Assembly (NCBI RefSeq): GCF_051900425.1
Contig: NZ_JBHZGK010000010.1
Span: 49,841-113,840, forward strand
Direction of reading: 5' to 3'
DNA from: Frateuria_A sp051900425
Lineage (GTDB): Bacteria > Pseudomonadota > Gammaproteobacteria > Xanthomonadales > Rhodanobacteraceae
DNA length: 64,000 nt
Positions 51,832-60,823 of the stretch are shown here, piece by piece (within the stretch, counting starts at the first letter, position 1; each line of letters begins with the position of its first letter). The notes below the pieces were generated by a model that searched no databases, had not been told where the DNA came from, and saw only the letters and a list, made by a program, of their open reading frames with translations. The position numbers were made by a program, and so were the translations under genes.

Positions 51832-53277
51832 TCAATTGCCGATCGACGGGCCCGGATCGGGATGGCGGAAATCGTGCGGCACGAGGTCCCGCGTCAGCCG
51901 GAACACGCCTTCGTGGACACGTCGCGGCAGCACCACGTCGAGCACGGTGGTCTGGTGCGGACCCAGCATGGCGAACAGGTCCTCGTCCGCGGCGCTGGCG
52001 GCGAGGACGTGGTGCACCAGTCCGGCCAGGTCGGCCGGTTGCACGCGGGCACCGTACGGGCGGTGGCTGGCCACGGCAGCACGCAGGGTGCGCCGCGGAT
52101 TGCGCGGGTCGGGCACGCGGGCGTCGCCGGCGAGCAGCGCATGGTTGAGGAACAGGGTGACCGTGCAGGGATCGGCTGCGTTGGCCTGCCGGTCGGTCAG
52201 GAAGCCGGGCGGCAACTGGTCCAGGCTCGCCTCCGGACCGGCGGTGAGCAGGAAACCCGCGCCGGTGAGCGGCTCGCCTGTGTCGTCGGCCAGCCGCAGG
52301 ACAAGCATGCTGCGCGGGTCGTGGATGTGCACGCGCGGGGCGAACGGGCCAGCCGGCTCCAACTCCACCTTGTCGGCATCGCGGGCCCGGTTCTCGGTGT
52401 CGAAGGCATCGCACACGGCCGCGTAGGCGCCAGCGTCGTTGACGGCGAGGCAGCGCACGATGGCGTCGACGGTCGCCGGGGCCGCGGCGGCGAGGATGCC
52501 CTGGTCCTCGCCCGAGTGCGCGGCTCCCGCAATCAGCTTGAACGCGCAGCGCGGGCCACGCAGGAGGCTGAGCGAAAGCGTGTCGGCCGCGAGGCCGCGC
52601 TTCCCGGCCGCCACCGCCAGCACGGCATGGCGTGCGTTGAGATTGGCCGAGGCGATGCGCACCACGCCGTCGGAGCCGTTCTCGCCGGTGTAGCTGTTGA
52701 GGTGGTCGTAGAGCGAACGGTCGGGCCGGTCGCCGGTCAGCACGAACAGGAACTGGCCCTTCGCCGCCGGGTCGGCGCCATGGATGTGGTCGAGGTTGAG
52801 CGAAAGTGAAGCGGCGCTGCCCAGTTCCAGCCAGTCGAGGATGCGCTGCCCGGGCTCGACACCGTTGAACCAGGCCTTGAGCCGGCCCAGCGTGCCTTTG
52901 CCCAGCCTGGCCAGCGCCGAGCCGAAATTCGCCGGCGCCAGCATCACCAGGTGGCTGAGCCGGATGGTGCTGTAGCTGCCTGGCGTGTCGCGTTGCGCAC
53001 GCAGCCATTCGCGCACCACCGGACCGCCGGTCGAATGGGTGATGCAGGCGACGCTGCCGGTCGACAGGTGCAGGTCGCGCAGGGCGCGGTCGAACGCGCG
53101 CACCAGGTCGCCCATGGTCACCGCATCGTCGAAGCTCACGTATTTGGACAGGTAGATGTCGTGGACCGTCAACGCAAGGCCCGCGCTGCGCGCGGCTTCC
53201 TGCACGCGCCGCGGCATGGCGCCGTAGACGGCGGTGCTGGTCACGCTCCAGCCATGGACGAAGACGAGCGTCGTCAT
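51832..53277 (-). CDS. Alpha/beta-hydrolase, lipase-like, with C-terminal extension
   Basis: 481 residues from ATG 53277. The N-terminal 270 residues carry the hydrolase pattern: oxyanion-region HGWSVTSTAVYGAM, nucleophile Ser in CITHSTGGPVVREW, and a later LIAGAAHSG His. Residues 300-470 form a second domain rich in beta strands of unknown kind. The protein has no signal peptide. The layout recalls esterase/phospholipase effectors or intracellular lipases, but no secretion-system gene lies near. Substrate unknown. Confidence 0.75.
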   Translation of the reverse strand: MTTLVFVHGWSVTSTAVYGAMPRRVQEAARSAGLALTVHDIYLSKYVSFDDAVTMGDLVRAFDRALRDLHLSTGSVACITHSTGGPVVREWLRAQRDTPGSYSTIRLSHLVMLAPANFGSALARLGKGTLGRLKAWFNGVEPGQRILDWLELGSAASLSLNLDHIHGADPAAKGQFLFVLTGDRPDRSLYDHLNSYTGENGSDGVVRIASANLNARHAVLAVAAGKRGLAADTLSLSLLRGPRCAFKLIAGAAHSGEDQGILAAAAPATVDAIVRCLAVNDAGAYAAVCDAFDTENRARDADKVELEPAGPFAPRVHIHDPRSMLVLRLADDTGEPLTGAGFLLTAGPEASLDQLPPGFLTDRQANAADPCTVTLFLNHALLAGDARVPDPRNPRRTLRAAVASHRPYGARVQPADLAGLVHHVLAASAADEDLFAMLGPHQTTVLDVVLPRRVHEGVFRLTRDLVPHDFRHPDPGPSIGN

Positions 53278-53362
53278 GCGGTGGTCCTTCGTGGGGTGGC
53301 TGGAGCGTAGCAGGCGCGATGACGTCTCCCCGCAAGAGCGCAGCCTGCGCGCGACTGCCCGC

Positions 53363-53391
53363 ACGGTCGCGTACAGGGTGCGTTCCTGCAC
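53363..53391. repeat. Solitary GTAG-type repeat arm
   Basis: ACGGTCGCGTACAGGGTGCG TTCCTGCAC (two joined parts) is a diverged single arm of the GCGCACCTGTGCGCG family, sitting between the lipase-like gene and the divergent YdcF-family gene. Confidence 0.55.
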
Positions 53392-53451
53392 GACTTTCCG
53401 CTCATCTTTGCGTCCGCATAATGCCGGACTCGACCGTTGAGAGCGCCGCCG

Positions 53452-54219
53452 ATGACCGTGCACCTGCTGATCGCGTTGTTCGCCCTCGCCTGGCTGGCCG
53501 GCCGGCTGGGCTGGCGACGCTTGCGACTCACCGGCATCGTGCTCGCGCTGGCGTTCCTCGTCGCGGCCGGTTGCGGCGGGCTGCCCAAGCTGTTGCTGCG
53601 GGTATGGCAGTCACCCTACGCGCAGCGGCCGGCGCTGGACTGGGCGCCGTCCAATGCGATCGTCCTGCTCACTGCCGGGGCGACCTATCCACCGGGCGGC
53701 CCGCTGGAGCCGGGTCACACCGCCTATTCGCGCATCGCCGAGGCGGTCGTGCTCTACCGCGATTGCCGTGCGTCCGGCGCACGCTGCACGCTGCTGGTCA
53801 GCGGCGGTGATGCGGAAAACACGGGCGAGCCGCTCGCTCGCACCTACAAGCGCACGCTGATGCAACTGGGCGTGCCGCGCGAGGACATGGTGCTGGAAAA
53901 GCACAGCCTCACCACCTGGGGTAACGCCCTGTACGCGCGCGGCATGCTCCGGCAGATCGGCGCCGACCGCGTCTGGCTGGTCACCTCGGCGCACCACCTG
54001 CGGCGGGCGGTGTTCGCGTTCGAGCACTTCGGGATCAAGGTGACGCCGGTACGCGCCGACTATCTGCGCGGCGTGTGGTCGCTATTGCCCAGCGCGTACA
54101 ACCTCTACGTCACCAATGCCGCCATGCACGAATACGTCGGCATGGCGCTGTATCACTGGTATGCGTGGCGCGGGCGGACCGACGTGCCGACGGAGAACGA
54201 GGGGCCGGCGGAGGACTGA
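53452..54219 (+). CDS. YdcF/DUF218-family membrane protein
   Basis: 255 residues. Two N-terminal hydrophobic segments (LLIALFALAWLAG and LTGIVLALAFLVAAGC) precede a DUF218 domain (IVLLTAGATY near residue 72, LLVSGGDAENTGEP, KHSLTTWGNALYARGMLRQI, LVTSAHHLRRAVFAFEHFGI). SanA, ElyC and YdcF belong to this group; ElyC/SanA affect envelope integrity. The domain would face the periplasm. Function not established. Confidence 0.85.
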   Translation: MTVHLLIALFALAWLAGRLGWRRLRLTGIVLALAFLVAAGCGGLPKLLLRVWQSPYAQRPALDWAPSNAIVLLTAGATYPPGGPLEPGHTAYSRIAEAVVLYRDCRASGARCTLLVSGGDAENTGEPLARTYKRTLMQLGVPREDMVLEKHSLTTWGNALYARGMLRQIGADRVWLVTSAHHLRRAVFAFEHFGIKVTPVRADYLRGVWSLLPSAYNLYVTNAAMHEYVGMALYHWYAWRGRTDVPTENEGPAED

Positions 54220-54222
54220 GCT

Positions 54223-55656
54223 TCACGCCGGCCGGCGCATCACCATCAACCGCACTTCGCTCATGTCATCGATGGCATAGCGCACGCCCTCGCGGCCGAA
54301 GCCGGACAGCTTGATGCCGCCGTAGGGCATGTTGTCGACGCGGAAGCTGGGAATGTCGTTGACGATCACGCCGCCCTGTTCCAGCTCGTCCCAGGCGCGC
54401 ATGGCGTGTTCGAGGCGGTCGGTGAAGATGCCCGCGTGCAGGCCGTAGTCCGAGTCGTTGACCAGCCCGATGGCCTCGTCGAACGTGTCGAATGGGGCAA
54501 GCAAGGCGAACGGACCGAAGGCTTCCATGCGGTTGGCCCTGGCGTCGCGCGGCACGCCTTCCATCAGGGTCGCTTCCAGCATGTTGCCCTCGCGCTTGCC
54601 GCCGCAGAGCAATGTCGCGCCGGCGCGACGCGCTTCTTCGATCCAACCGTGCAGGCGCTCGGCCGCGGCCTCGTCGATCATCGGGCCGATGAACACGTCC
54701 TTCTTCTTCGGATCGCCTGCCTTGAGCTTCTTCGTGGCGCTGACCAGCTTCTTCTTCAGGGCCTCGTAGAGCGAGGCGTGCGCGTAGATCCGCTGCACGC
54801 CGATGCAGCTCTGGCCGGACTGGTAGAACGCACCGAACACCAGCCGCTGCACGATGGCGTCGAGCTTGTCGCCCTGGTCGGCATCGACGATGCACGCCGC
54901 GTTGCCGCCCAGCTCCAGCACCACCTTCTTGCGGCCTGCGCGGGCCTTGAGGTCCCAGCCGATCTGGCCGCCGGTGAAGGAAAGCAGCTTGAAGCGCTCG
55001 TCCTCGACCAGCGGCGAGGCTTCCTTGCCGCCGACGGGCAGGATCGAGAACGCGCCCTTGGGCAGGTCGGTCTCGGCCAGCACCTGGCCGATGATCAGCG
55101 CGCCGATGGGGGTCTTCTCGGAGGGCTTGAGCACGAACGGGCAGCCGGCGGCGATCGCCGGGGCGACCTTGTGCGCGACCAGGTTGAGGGGAAAGTTGAA
55201 CGGCGTGATGAAGGAGACCGGGCCGATCGGCACCCGCCTGGTGAAGCCGTGATAACCGTCCAGGCGCGGCGCGAGTTCCAGGTTGAGCGTCTCGCCATCC
55301 AGGCGCACCGCTTCGGCGGCGGCGATGCGGAAGGTCTCGATCAGCCGCGTCACCTCGCCAGCGGCGTCCTTGATCGGCTTGCCTGCTTCCACGCACAGCG
55401 CCAGCGCCAATTCGTCGCGGCGCTGCTCGAAGCGCGCCACGCAGTGTTCCAGCACCGCCTGGCGCGCCCAGGGCTTGAACGCGCGCATCGGCGCGGTGGC
55501 CTTTACCGCCGCCGCGATCGCCTTCTCCATCGCGCGTGCATCGGGCACGGCCACGCGGGTGGCGACCTTGCCGCTGTACTTGTCGCGGACCTCGAGGTCG
55601 GCGTTGGGGTGCTGCGGGCGGTTGGCCAGGTAGTAGGGGTAGGTCTTCTCGAGCAT
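54223..55656 (-). CDS. NAD(P)-dependent aldehyde dehydrogenase
   Basis: 477 residues, aldehyde dehydrogenase family. N-terminal TNPANGE-type region is not conserved; clear motifs are ITPFNFPLNLVAHKVAPAIA, LELGGNAACIVDAD (catalytic Glu), the nucleophile Cys in YQSGQSCIGVQRIYAH, and EAFGPFALLAPF. It resembles the sulfoacetaldehyde/phosphonate-type or glyceraldehyde-3-phosphate NADP-type group; the substrate is not clear. ATG 55656 gives MLEKTYPYYLANRPQHP. Confidence 0.9.
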   Translation of the reverse strand: MLEKTYPYYLANRPQHPNADLEVRDKYSGKVATRVAVPDARAMEKAIAAAVKATAPMRAFKPWARQAVLEHCVARFEQRRDELALALCVEAGKPIKDAAGEVTRLIETFRIAAAEAVRLDGETLNLELAPRLDGYHGFTRRVPIGPVSFITPFNFPLNLVAHKVAPAIAAGCPFVLKPSEKTPIGALIIGQVLAETDLPKGAFSILPVGGKEASPLVEDERFKLLSFTGGQIGWDLKARAGRKKVVLELGGNAACIVDADQGDKLDAIVQRLVFGAFYQSGQSCIGVQRIYAHASLYEALKKKLVSATKKLKAGDPKKKDVFIGPMIDEAAAERLHGWIEEARRAGATLLCGGKREGNMLEATLMEGVPRDARANRMEAFGPFALLAPFDTFDEAIGLVNDSDYGLHAGIFTDRLEHAMRAWDELEQGGVIVNDIPSFRVDNMPYGGIKLSGFGREGVRYAIDDMSEVRLMVMRRPA

Positions 55657-55725
55657 GGACGTCTCCCGGAGGGGCAAGGGGCAGGGTGCCGCCGACGGCG
55701 TTGCCGACACGTGAGCCGATGGGCG

Positions 55726-55784
55726 TAGGGTGGGCTTCAGCCCACCATGGCCGCACGGGGAAGGTGGGCTGAAGCCCACCCTAG
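55726..55784. repeat. Palindromic repeat with GGTGGGCTTCAGCCCACC arms
   Basis: Arms TAGGGTGGGCTTCAGCCCACC (55726-55746, given as TAGGGTGGGC then TTCAGCCCACC) and its reverse complement (55763-55784). A lone core lies at 20050-20067. The right arm contains the TAG stop of xseA (complement of 55781-55783). Confidence 0.85.
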
Positions 55785-57136
55785 GAGTTGTCGATCACCT
55801 TCAGCGACAACTGGCCGTCGGCCAGCCGCGCGCGCAGGGGCGTCCCCGGCGGCGCGTCCTTCGCGGTGCGCAACACGTGGCCTTCGCTGTCGAACATGAT
55901 CGCGTAGCCGCGCTCCAGCGTCGCCAGCGGGCAGACCGCCTGCAGCGCGCGGGCGGACTGGCGCAACGTCAGGCGGGCGCGTTCCAGTCGATGGCCCATG
56001 CATTGCTGCAGCGAGCGTTCGCGTTCGGCCAGTCGCCGCTGCAGCAACTGCAGTCGCTGGCGCGGATGCTGCGCCAGCAGGCGCGCGTGCAGTCGCTCGA
56101 GCCGGGTCGAGCGGGTGCGGACCTGCTCGCGCAGCGCCGCGTGCAGGCGACGGTGCAGTTGCACGAGCCGTTCGCGGTCGCGCGCCAGCCGTGCCTGCGG
56201 GCGCTGCGCGTGCAGGCGGGCGAGCAGGTGGTCGAGGCGCTGGGTCTGCGCCTGCAGCCGGCGGCTTTGCAGCAGTTGCAGGCGTTGCGCCAACTGGCCC
56301 AGGTGCCGCCGCAGGGCAAGCGCGTCCGGCACCAGCAGCTCGGCGGCGGCCGAGGGCGTGGCCGCGCGCAGATCGGCGACGAAATCGGCAATGGAAAAGT
56401 CGATCTCGTGCCCGACCGCGCTCACCACCGGAACCGCGCTGGCATGCACGGCGCGGGCGACCGCTTCGTCGCTGAAGGCCATCAGGTCTTCCAGCGAGCC
56501 GCCGCCACGGGTCAGCAACAGCACGTCGTGGCGGCGCGTGGCCGAAGCCCTGCGCAGCATCGCCACGATCGCCGGTGGCGCCTCGCGGCCCTGTACCGGC
56601 ACCGGTAATACTTCCACCTCGACCAGCGGCCAGCGCCGGCGCAGCACGCTCAGCACGTCACGGATCGCCGCGCCAGTGGCCGAGGTGATCACGCCGATGC
56701 GCCGGGCGAAGCGGGGCAGGGCGCGCTTGCGGGAGGCCTCGAACAGGCCTTCCGCCTCGAGCCGCGCCTTGAGCAGATCGAACTCGCGTCGCAGCGCGCC
56801 CTCGCCGGCCAGCTCCATATGTTCGGCGACCAGCTGGAACTCGCCGCGGGGTTCGTACAGGCCGACCCGCGCCCGCACCAGCACGTGCATGCCGTCGGCC
56901 GGCCTGAAGCGCAGCCAGCTGCTCTTGGGCTTGAACATCGCCGCGCGCACCTGGGCGCCGGCGTCCTTCAGGGTGAAGTAGAGGTGCCCCGAGGCCGGGC
57001 GCGACACGTTGCACAGCTCGCCCTCGATCCACACCAGCGGCAGCGCGTCCTCCAGCAGCCCGCGCACCAGCCGGTTGAGCGTGCTCGGGGTGAGGATATT
57101 GCGCGGCGGAGCGGCGGGTTGGTCGGGGGTGCGCAT
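55781..57136 (-). CDS. xseA: Exodeoxyribonuclease VII large subunit
   Basis: 451 residues. OB-fold N-terminus (LTPSTLNRLVRGLLEDALPL, VWIEGELCNVSRPASGHLYF) and catalytic region (GVITSATGAAIRDVLSVLRR, LLTRGGGSLEDLMAFSDEAV, AVGHEIDFSIADFVAD). The C-terminal part is a long Arg/Gln/Leu coiled coil. Works with XseB, not in this window, to degrade single-stranded DNA. The last residues IDNS and the TAG lie in a palindromic repeat. Confidence 0.96.
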   Translation of the reverse strand: MRTPDQPAAPPRNILTPSTLNRLVRGLLEDALPLVWIEGELCNVSRPASGHLYFTLKDAGAQVRAAMFKPKSSWLRFRPADGMHVLVRARVGLYEPRGEFQLVAEHMELAGEGALRREFDLLKARLEAEGLFEASRKRALPRFARRIGVITSATGAAIRDVLSVLRRRWPLVEVEVLPVPVQGREAPPAIVAMLRRASATRRHDVLLLTRGGGSLEDLMAFSDEAVARAVHASAVPVVSAVGHEIDFSIADFVADLRAATPSAAAELLVPDALALRRHLGQLAQRLQLLQSRRLQAQTQRLDHLLARLHAQRPQARLARDRERLVQLHRRLHAALREQVRTRSTRLERLHARLLAQHPRQRLQLLQRRLAERERSLQQCMGHRLERARLTLRQSARALQAVCPLATLERGYAIMFDSEGHVLRTAKDAPPGTPLRARLADGQLSLKVIDNS

Positions 57137-57225
57137 GGACCGTCGAGCCTAGCACGAAGCGCTTGTTGCACATGCGCTTGGGCGAGGTAGCGCAGGAATT
57201 ACCTTATCCGCGGAACCCCTCTTTC

Positions 57226-57294
57226 GGGAGCCCCATGTGGGCGATGCCTTCGCTCCGGCTGCCGCAAGAGCATCGCCCACCTGGGGGCTCCTAC
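57226..57294. repeat. GTAG-type palindromic repeat pair (GGAGCCC subtype)
   Basis: GGGAGCCCCATGTGGGCGATG on the left (57226-57246, given as GGGAGCCCCA then TGTGGGCGATG) and GCATCGCCCACCTGGGGGCT CCTAC on the right (57270-57294). Same subtype as 36898-36965. Between xseA upstream region and the phospholipase gene 3' end. Confidence 0.75.
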
Positions 57295-57311
57295 CGAAGG
57301 CGCATGCGCGG

Positions 57312-58733
57312 CTACTTCCGGCGGCGAAGCCGCCACAGGCGGATCGACAGGTTGAAGGCGAACCACACGGAAAAGGTTGCGATCGGCCAGCTCAGCGCCT
57401 TGGGCCAGGCAATCGCCACGACCGCCAGCACGGTCAGCACGATGATGCCAACCAGCAGCGGGCCGCGTTCGGTGTCGCCGAGCACGCGGCGATCGGTCAG
57501 CACCGCGCCGACCGTGTTGGCGATGCGCAGCGCGCCGGCCGCGGCGCGGCTGGTGCTGCCGCCCGGGCGCTTGGGGCGCGGTGGGCGTTCGGTGCTGCTC
57601 TTTACCCGCGCGATATGCGGCCGGTGCCGACGCGGTGCCAGCACGATCTCGGTGGCGTTGGTGAGATCGCGTTCGTACTGCTCGGCCAGCAGCCCAGCGA
57701 AGCCGGTGTCCTCGACCGCCACGTCGATCTCGCGGTTGCCCAGCCAGCTGGCGATGTTGAGGTTGGACGAGCCCACGCGCGCCCACTGGCCGTCGGCCAC
57801 GGCCGTCTTGGCGTGCAGCATCGAGCCGTTCCATTCGAACACCCGGATGCCGGCCTTGAGCAGCGGCCGGTAACCGGAGCGGGACATGCCGGCGACCAGC
57901 GGGATGTCGCTGGTGCCCGGCACCAGCAGGCGCACGTCCACGCCGTCGCGTGCGGCCGAGGCCAGCGCCTGCACGTACGGGGCCATGCCGACGAAGTAGG
58001 CGTCGGTGATCCACAGCGTGCGGCGCGCCATCGCGGCGACCTGCTGGTCGAGCCGGTACATGCCGGCGGTCGAAGGCTGGGTGGCGATCACGCGCAGGGC
58101 GATCTCGCCGGCCGTGCGGTCTTCCGGCGGCGGCAGCGCGAGGGGCTTGCCCATGCTCGCCCAGCTCTGCGCGAAGGCCTGTTCCAGCTCGGCCACCGCC
58201 GGACCGTGCAGCGCCACGCCGGTGTCGCGCCATGGCGGCACGCCGCGCGCGGCGTTGCCCAGCCAGCGCGCGCTGATGCACACGCCCGATAGAAAGCCGA
58301 GGTGGCCGTCGACCACCAGCAGCTTGCGATGGTCGCGGGTGATCCAGCCGAACGGCTTGCCCAACTGGGGCGGGTTGAATACGCGCACCTCGCCGCCGGC
58401 GCGGCGCAGGGTCTGCCAGAACCCATAGCCGGACTGGCCCAGGCAGCCGAGCCAGTCGCAGGCCACCGCGACCATCACGCCGGCCCGCGCGCGTTCGACC
58501 AGCGCATCGCGGAAGGCGCGGCCCACCTCGTCGTCGCTGATCAGGTAGTTCTCCAGCAGGACGCGCTGGCGGGCGCCGCGGATCGCGGCGAGCCAGGCGT
58601 CGAAATGAGCCTGCGCATCGATCAGCAGCTCGACCGCGTTGCCGCCGATCAGCGGCGCACCGGCAGCACGGCTCAGGGCTTGTTCGGCCAGGAAGCGGCT
58701 GGGCGCGGAGGGAATCAGCGGGGTCGTCGCCAT
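57312..58733 (-). CDS. Phospholipase D-family protein, cardiolipin-synthase-like
   Basis: 473 residues. Two HKD motifs: DHRKLLVVDGHLGFLSG near residue 140 and LHAKTAVADGQWARVGSSN near residue 320. Between them GMYRLDQQVAAMARRTLWIT fits bacterial cardiolipin synthases of the ClsB group. Two C-terminal transmembrane helices (GIIVLTVLAVVAIAW, SVWFAFNLSIRLW), unlike ClsA, which has N-terminal ones. It may condense phosphatidylglycerol or other phospholipids. ATG 58733. Confidence 0.88.
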   Translation of the reverse strand: MATTPLIPSAPSRFLAEQALSRAAGAPLIGGNAVELLIDAQAHFDAWLAAIRGARQRVLLENYLISDDEVGRAFRDALVERARAGVMVAVACDWLGCLGQSGYGFWQTLRRAGGEVRVFNPPQLGKPFGWITRDHRKLLVVDGHLGFLSGVCISARWLGNAARGVPPWRDTGVALHGPAVAELEQAFAQSWASMGKPLALPPPEDRTAGEIALRVIATQPSTAGMYRLDQQVAAMARRTLWITDAYFVGMAPYVQALASAARDGVDVRLLVPGTSDIPLVAGMSRSGYRPLLKAGIRVFEWNGSMLHAKTAVADGQWARVGSSNLNIASWLGNREIDVAVEDTGFAGLLAEQYERDLTNATEIVLAPRRHRPHIARVKSSTERPPRPKRPGGSTSRAAAGALRIANTVGAVLTDRRVLGDTERGPLLVGIIVLTVLAVVAIAWPKALSWPIATFSVWFAFNLSIRLWRLRRRK

Positions 58734-58816
58734 GGCGGCGAGTTTAGGGCATGGGCCGTGCCGTGAATGTCGCCGGGTCGATGCGCGTCTCTTGCGGCTT
58801 CTGCCATGATCGGCAC

Positions 58817-60766
58817 ATGCCGCCCGCGACGCGCCTCGACGACACTGCCGCCTGCGCACAGCTCATCGCCGACCGGCTGGGGGCGCATCTGTGCGTCGCC
58901 GCGCCGCTGGGCCTGGGCAAGCCGCATGGCCTGCTCAACGCGCTGTACCGGCTGACCGTGGCCGATCCGGCCCGGTCGCTGAGGATCTACACCGCATTGT
59001 CGTTGACCCGGCCGCAGCCGAAGCCCGGGCTCGAAGCTCGCTTCCTCGCGCCCTTCCTGGAGCGGCACTTCGGCGCCGACTACGAGGATCTCGAGTACGC
59101 CCTGGCCGAGCAGCGCCACGCACTTCCCTCCAACGTGGCCGTTCACGAGTTCTACCTGCAGTCCGGCGCCTTGCTGCACGCGCCGCGCGCGCAGCGCGAT
59201 TACATCAGCCAGAACTACACCCACGTCGCGCGCGACCTGGCCGCGCAGGACGTGAATCTCCTGGTGCAACTGGTGGCGCGGCGCGAGACGCCGGAGGGCG
59301 TGCGCTACAGCCTCTCCAGCAACCCGGACCTGACGCTCGACTTCCTGGCCCAGTGCGCCCGTGCCGGCAAGCCGCGGCCGCTGTGCGTGGCGGTGGTGCA
59401 TCCGGACCTGCCCTACCTCAGCGGGCATGCGGAGGTCGCGGCCGACTTCTTCGACATGGAACTCGTCCCGGCGCGTTCGCCGCGCCTGTTCGCCCCCCCG
59501 CGCACGCCGGTGGGCGTGGCCGAATACGCGATCGGCCTCAACGCGAGTGCGCTGGTGAACGACGGCGGCTGCCTGCAGATCGGCATCGGCGCACTGTCCG
59601 ACGCACTGGTCCACAGCCTGCTGCTGCGCCAGCAGGACAACGCCGCCTGGCGTGACGGCCTGCGCGCGCTCGACGGCGAGAGCCCGACCCTGGCGCTGGC
59701 CCGGCGCATCGGCGGGCTGGAGCCGTTCGAGGCGGGCCTGTATGGCGCCAGCGAGATGGTGATGGACGGCTTCATGCACCTGGCACGCGCCGGCATCCTC
59801 AAGCGCCGCAGCTGGGACAACCTGGCACTGGAGAAGGCCGCGGCCGCTGGCCGGCTCAATCCGGCCACGCCGGGCGGGCATTACCTGCGTGGCGCGTTCT
59901 TCCTGGGCAGCCGCGAGCTGTACGCGTGGCTCGACGCCACCGAGGCTACCGATCCGGATGCCATCGACATGTGCCCGGTCTCCAACGTCAACCAGCTCTA
60001 TGGCGACCACCAGCCGCTGGCCGCGCTGCAGCGCCGGGGCGCGCGCTTCTTCAATACCTGCATGATGGCCACGTTGCTGGGCGGAGCGGTGTCCGACGCG
60101 CTGGAGGATGGCCAGGTGGTCAGCGGCGTGGGCGGCCAGTACAACTTCGTCGCGATGGCCCACGAGCTGGACGACGGCCGCTCGATCCTGCTGCTGCGCG
60201 CGACCCGCCGCGAGGGCGGCGAGGTACGCACCAACATCCGCTTCAACTACGGTTACACCACCATCCCGCGCCACCTGCGCGACATCGTGGTGACCGAGTA
60301 CGGCGCCGCCGACCTGCGCGGCAAGAGCGACAGCGAATGCATCGAGGCGATGCTTTCGATCTGTGACGCGCGCTTCCTCGATGCGCTGGCTGCCGAGGCC
60401 AAGGCGAACGGCAAGCTTGCGCCGGGTTTCCGGATTCCCGAGGCATGGCGCCGGCATCGACCGGACTGCCTGGAACAGGCATTGGCGCCGCTCAGGCGCG
60501 GGGGGCTGCTGCCGACGTTTCCGTTCGGCAGCGACTTCACGGACGACGAGTTGCGGCTCGTCCCCGCCCTGGGCTGGCTCAAGGAGCATGGTGCGACGTG
60601 GCGCGGACGTCTTGCCGTGGCCAGCGCTTTCCTGCGGCCGGGCGAACCGGTGGCGGGCGAAGCGCCGGCGCTCGAGCGTATGCGGCTAGGCCAGCCCAGG
60701 GGCGTCGGCGAGCGCCTCCAACAGCGTCTCGTTTTGGCCGCCCTGCGCAAAAGCCGCCCCTTGTAG
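58817..60766 (+). CDS. Acetyl-CoA hydrolase/transferase-family protein
   Basis: 649 residues, larger than the 430-505 usual for CoA transferases. N-terminal CoA-transferase half (LGAHLCVAAPLGLGKPHGLL, SLRIYTALSLTRPQPKPGL) and C-terminal AcetylCoA_hyd_C half with IGIGALSDALVH, the probable catalytic Glu in FEAGLYGASEMVMDGFMHL, NTCMMATLLGGAVSDAL, GVGGQYNFVAMAHEL and ITEYG-like VTEYGAADLRGKS. ATG 58817 is preferred over an upstream codon. The stop TAG (60764-60766) is provided by a GTAG repeat. The acyl acceptor is unknown. Confidence 0.87.
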   Translation: MPPATRLDDTAACAQLIADRLGAHLCVAAPLGLGKPHGLLNALYRLTVADPARSLRIYTALSLTRPQPKPGLEARFLAPFLERHFGADYEDLEYALAEQRHALPSNVAVHEFYLQSGALLHAPRAQRDYISQNYTHVARDLAAQDVNLLVQLVARRETPEGVRYSLSSNPDLTLDFLAQCARAGKPRPLCVAVVHPDLPYLSGHAEVAADFFDMELVPARSPRLFAPPRTPVGVAEYAIGLNASALVNDGGCLQIGIGALSDALVHSLLLRQQDNAAWRDGLRALDGESPTLALARRIGGLEPFEAGLYGASEMVMDGFMHLARAGILKRRSWDNLALEKAAAAGRLNPATPGGHYLRGAFFLGSRELYAWLDATEATDPDAIDMCPVSNVNQLYGDHQPLAALQRRGARFFNTCMMATLLGGAVSDALEDGQVVSGVGGQYNFVAMAHELDDGRSILLLRATRREGGEVRTNIRFNYGYTTIPRHLRDIVVTEYGAADLRGKSDSECIEAMLSICDARFLDALAAEAKANGKLAPGFRIPEAWRRHRPDCLEQALAPLRRGGLLPTFPFGSDFTDDELRLVPALGWLKEHGATWRGRLAVASAFLRPGEPVAGEAPALERMRLGQPRGVGERLQQRLVLAALRKSRPL

Positions 60767-60823
60767 GAGCGTACCTGTGCGCGACCGCCATGCCGCAAGG
60801 CCGCGCACAGGGTGCGCTGCTAC
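60763..60823. repeat. GTAG-type repeat pair giving stop codons to two convergent genes
   Basis: Left arm GTAGGAGCGTACCTGTGCGC (60763 onward), right arm GGCCGCGCACAGGGTGCGCT GCTAC (to 60823). The GTAG on each side contains the stop codon of the gene that reads into it: TAG 60764-60766 for the CoA-transferase gene and the complement of 60820-60822 for the DUF2269 gene. The element fills the whole gap. Confidence 0.85.
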
